From Azospirillum brasilense (lineage in GTDB: Bacteria; Pseudomonadota; Alphaproteobacteria; Azospirillales; Azospirillaceae): a stretch of DNA of 64,000 nucleotides. Positions 61,843 through 64,000 of the stretch are shown one piece after another; position 1 is the first letter of the stretch; every line of letters starts with the position of its first letter. The translations under genes and the position numbers were made by a program. The notes beneath the pieces are model-generated. The model worked only from the letters and a program-made list of their open reading frames with translations, was not told the DNA's origin and ran no database searches. Where the stretch lies: NCBI RefSeq assembly GCF_001315015.1, contig NZ_CP012918.1:62001-126000 (forward strand), read 5' to 3'.

Positions 61843-62361
61843 TTAATGCTGCGAGCAAGCTGGCGCGAGCCCTGACGAAACCGAGCGGAAGAACGCCTCG
61901 GCGGCAGCCTGGTCGCGGGTGGCGCTGAGATAGACGTCGACCAAGTTGCCGTCGCTGTCGATGGCGCGGTACAGGTACTGCCACTGGCCGGCGACCTTCA
62001 GGTACGTCTCGTCGACATACCAGCTCCGGCCGACGTTGCCCCGACGACGCTGGCGTAGGGCGTCCGTGAGCACGGGGGCCAGCTTGGCTTCCCATTCGCG
62101 CACTGCCTCATGAGAGAAGACCAGTCCGCGCAACAGTAGGATCTCCGCCAGATCGCGCAGGCTGAGCTTGAGGCGCAAGCACCAGAGGACGATCAGGAAG
62201 ACGATGTCCGTGGGCAGCTGCAGCCGGTTCAGCGTTGTGCCCGTGCGTTCGTTGAACTGGCGCCCGCACCCCCGGCAGCGGAACCGCCGATGGCCGTGCG
62301 CGGTCCGGTCCGGAGTTCGGTGGTCGCGGTCGACGAGCGGTGCGGGCAGTGCATCGGTCAC
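61843..62361 (-). pseudogene. IS6-like transposase with zinc ribbon, truncated
   Basis: The frame opens with GTG 62361 and encodes a zinc ribbon (FRCRGCGRQFNERTGTTLNR), the helical LKLSLRDLAEILLLRG motif, then SWYVDETYLKVAGQWQYLYR (first Asp) and RAIDSDGNLVDVYLSATRDQ (second Asp). It breaks off shortly after, before the catalytic Glu. A short inverted repeat (GGTCACCTC at 62356 and GAGGTGACC at 62372) overlaps its start. It lies nose to nose with the ISL3 fragment. Confidence 0.82.
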
Positions 62362-62464
62362 CTCGTGCAGAGAGGTGACCCTCTACGTTCATCCTGCCGT
62401 TTGTTAGTGCCGGTTGAATACTCCCCAGAAGTGGCGGCTGAAAAATCCCCAGGCTGACGCAACG

Positions 62465-62498
62465 GCATGGCTCCGGGGCGTACGCCCCGGAGCCATGC
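62465..62498. terminator. 34-bp perfect palindrome upstream of istA
   Basis: Seventeen bases starting GCATGGCTCCGGGGC are followed at once by their exact inverse, centred at 62481/62482. RNA across it would form a very stable GC-rich hairpin with no loop, before the istA ribosome site. It may block read-through transcription into the IS, or act as a recombination or cruciform site. It could also have arisen by internal duplication. Confidence 0.5.
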
Positions 62499-62546
62499 GG
62501 CTGTCGCTCGCCCATGATCCCCTCCATCGACGGAGGGAGGGCGCGC

Positions 62547-63830
62547 GTGGTCAGACTTGGGGAACTCGTCATGATTCTCGATCTCGCCCGCCAGGGCATG
62601 TCGGTGTCGGCGATCGCGCGCCGCACCGGCCATGACCGCAAGACCATCCGCAAATACATCGCCAAGGGGCTGGAACCGCCGGCCTACAAGCCCCGGCCAC
62701 CACGGCCGACGCTGGTCAGCCCCTTCGAGACCTACCTGCGCGAACGCCTGCAGGCCTACCCCGAACTCAGCACCAAGCGGCTGCTGCGCGAAATCCGCGA
62801 GCGCGGCTATGAAGGCGGCTATACGATCCTGAAGGCGGTGGTGCGCACCATTCGCTCCAAACCCGCCCCGGCCTTCGAGCGCCGCTTCGAAACCCCGCCC
62901 GGCAAGCAGGCCCAGGTCGACTTCGCCTTCTTCAAGACCACCTTCACCGACGAGCCCGAGGCTGAACGGGTCGTCTGGCTCTTCTCCATGGTGCTCGGCC
63001 ACAGCCGCATGATGTGGGCCCGCTTCGTCGCCCGCCAGGACCTGCCGACCGTTCTGCGCTGCCACATCGCCGCCTTTGAAGCCTTCGGCGGCGTGCCCGG
63101 GCAGATCCTCTACGACCGCATGAAGACCGCCGTGCTCGGCGAGGCCGAAGACCCGGACCAGCCGGGCCGGGGCATCGCCTACAACGCCAAGCTCCTCGAC
63201 TTGGCCGCCCACTACGGCTTCCTGCCCAAGGCCTGCAAGCCTTACCGCGCCAAGACCAAGGGCAAGGTCGAGCGGCCCTTCCGCTATGTGCGCGAGGACT
63301 TCTTCCTGGCCCGCACCTTCCGCAACCTCGACGACCTGAACGCCCAGTTCACCCAGTGGCTGGACCAGGTAGCCAATGTCCGCCTGCACGCCACCACCCA
63401 GCGCGTCGTCGTCGAGCATTTCGCCGAGGAGCGCCTCCACCTCAAACCGCTGCCGGCCGGCCCCTTCAACAGCGTGCTGGCCCTGGAACGCCGCGTCACC
63501 CGCGACGGCATGGTGTCGGTCGGCGGCAACCTCTACTCCGTGCCGGATTGCACCCGCCGGCGGACGGTGGAGGTGCAGGTCACCGCCGACACCGTCACCA
63601 TCCTGGAGGACGGCATAGCCGTCGCATCCCACCCGGCGCTGGAAGGACGAGGCCAGCGGCTCATCGCCGCCGGGCACCGCACCCAGCCCCCTCCGCCCAA
63701 CAGCCAGACACCCCGGGATGGCGCCGCCGCTGCGCCGCAGCCGCCGGGCGACAGCGTCACGCCGCGCTCGCTGAGCATCTACGACGCCATCGGCCGCCGC
63801 CTCGCCGGCCAGCCGGAGCGCGTCCAATGA
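62547..63830 (+). CDS. istA: IS21-family transposase IstA
   Basis: A 427-residue IstA. The start at GTG 62547 (MVRLGELVMILDLARQG) is preferred because GGAGGGAGG lies just upstream; ATG 62514 gives a longer version. Helix-turn-helix: MSVSAIARRTGHDRKTIRKY. DDE residues: Asp in QAQVDFAFFKT, Asp in GQILYDRMKTAV and Glu in KGKVERPFRYVREDFF. The C-terminus (SIYDAIGRRLAGQPERVQ) runs four bases into istB. All catalytic parts are present, so this copy looks potentially active if istB is complete beyond the edge. Confidence 0.95.
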   Translation: MVRLGELVMILDLARQGMSVSAIARRTGHDRKTIRKYIAKGLEPPAYKPRPPRPTLVSPFETYLRERLQAYPELSTKRLLREIRERGYEGGYTILKAVVRTIRSKPAPAFERRFETPPGKQAQVDFAFFKTTFTDEPEAERVVWLFSMVLGHSRMMWARFVARQDLPTVLRCHIAAFEAFGGVPGQILYDRMKTAVLGEAEDPDQPGRGIAYNAKLLDLAAHYGFLPKACKPYRAKTKGKVERPFRYVREDFFLARTFRNLDDLNAQFTQWLDQVANVRLHATTQRVVVEHFAEERLHLKPLPAGPFNSVLALERRVTRDGMVSVGGNLYSVPDCTRRRTVEVQVTADTVTILEDGIAVASHPALEGRGQRLIAAGHRTQPPPPNSQTPRDGAAAAPQPPGDSVTPRSLSIYDAIGRRLAGQPERVQ

Positions 63831-64000
63831 GCGCCGCAACCCTGGACGGCGGCCCGGCCACTCTCGACCGCATCCGCCAGTATCTGGTCGGGCTGAAGAT
63901 GCCGCGCGCGCTCGAGGCACTGGAGCACATCCTGCGCCGCCTGGAGCGCGGCGAGATCTCCGCCCTGGAGGCCATCGACGCCCTGCTCGGCGAGGAGCTG
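63827..64000 (+). CDS. istB: IS21-family helper IstB, N-terminal part (runs off window)
   Basis: ATG 63827 overlaps the istA stop (ATGA). The first 58 residues (ATLDGGPATLDRIRQYLVGL, RALEALEHILRRLERGEISA) are the typical IstB N-terminal helical region. The AAA+ core lies outside the window. Confidence 0.9.
   Translation, partial: MSAATLDGGPATLDRIRQYLVGLKMPRALEALEHILRRLERGEISALEAIDALLGEEL

Larger units (their letters stand above)
62402..64000 (+). mobile_element. IS21-family insertion sequence, continuing past the window edge
   Basis: The left end is TGTTAGTGCCGGTTGAATAC at 62402, followed by related inner motifs (TCCCCAGAAGTGG and ATCCCCAGGC) that look like IstA subsites. istA and the start of istB are intact. 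The right end lies outside the window. Confidence 0.85.

Noticed and set aside
62358..63920. A 520-residue open frame on the minus strand
   Set aside because: Antisense shadow of istA; the plus strand has DDE motifs and a good ribosome site.
56075..64000. A complete diversity-generating retroelement
   Set aside because: No reverse transcriptase, accessory Avd-like protein or template repeat is visible; only candidate target genes are present.
1..64000. tRNA-associated att site
   Set aside because: No tRNA or tmRNA gene could be recognised in the window. The integrase at 1400 is not next to one.

Overview
The window is GC-rich DNA, and codon use, gene content and IS types suggest an Azospirillum-like alphaproteobacterium (Rhodospirillales). 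It is probably an accessory region of a megaplasmid or chromid, because mobile elements outnumber housekeeping genes. I see no rRNA, tRNA or CRISPR array. The organism call is inferred from gene style only.

The main result is that two TniA/TniB/TniQ transposons (Tn5053/Tn402-like, distantly Tn7-like) account for most of the window. They sit on either side of one short divergent intergenic region. Element 1 (2505-12476, about 10 kb) has TGTCAATTTC termini and lies in a tyrosine-integrase gene, whose 3' part is at 1400-2504 and whose start is at 12526. It carries tniA-tniB-tniQ, a serine recombinase, and a CHAT protease-NTPase-TPR protein with a small overlapping partner that looks like a defence module. 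Element 2 (13008-55123, 42.1 kb) has 24-bp terminal inverted repeats (21/24 identical) and a perfect 5-bp target duplication, CCCGC. It splits a gene of the RHE_PE00001 family (12793-13007 and 55129-56023). Removing the element and one CCCGC restores the reading frame. Its tniA-tniB-tniQ-resolvase block lies at the right end, and about 36 kb of metabolic and envelope genes lie to the left.

Element 2 cargo, left to right: IS6 debris, a small membrane protein, a lipoprotein, an AdhP-type alcohol dehydrogenase, a porin, an arginine deiminase operon (arcD-arcA-arcB-arcC) followed by an NhaC-type antiporter, an IS5 remnant, a CadC/TolB-like TPR membrane protein, a decayed EF-hand gene, a Tat-exported class V aminotransferase-like protein, a glucose-type PTS (IICB; fused IIA-HPr-EI), a Gfo/Idh/MocA oxidoreductase, a glycogen phosphorylase scrap, a PfkB kinase, a truncated receiver, an IS5 copy, an S41 protease, several secreted proteins, a decayed fabI, a two-subunit CoA transferase, an OmpA-like lipoprotein, a 195-bp MITE-like element and a CBS-domain protein. 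Arginine fermentation, alcohol metabolism, CoA transfer and PTS-linked glycolysis together suggest energy supply under oxygen limitation or stress (inference).

The right flank (56075-64000) holds two genes with three SUMF1/FGE-type C-lectin-fold domains. Their C-terminal segments vary like diversity-generating-retroelement variable repeats, but no reverse transcriptase is in the window. The 5' end of the second gene is cut by a truncated IS21 element, followed by nested ISL3, IS6-like and a second IS21 element that runs off the window. The left edge (1-1311) is the C-terminal half of a large TPR regulator that begins outside the window.
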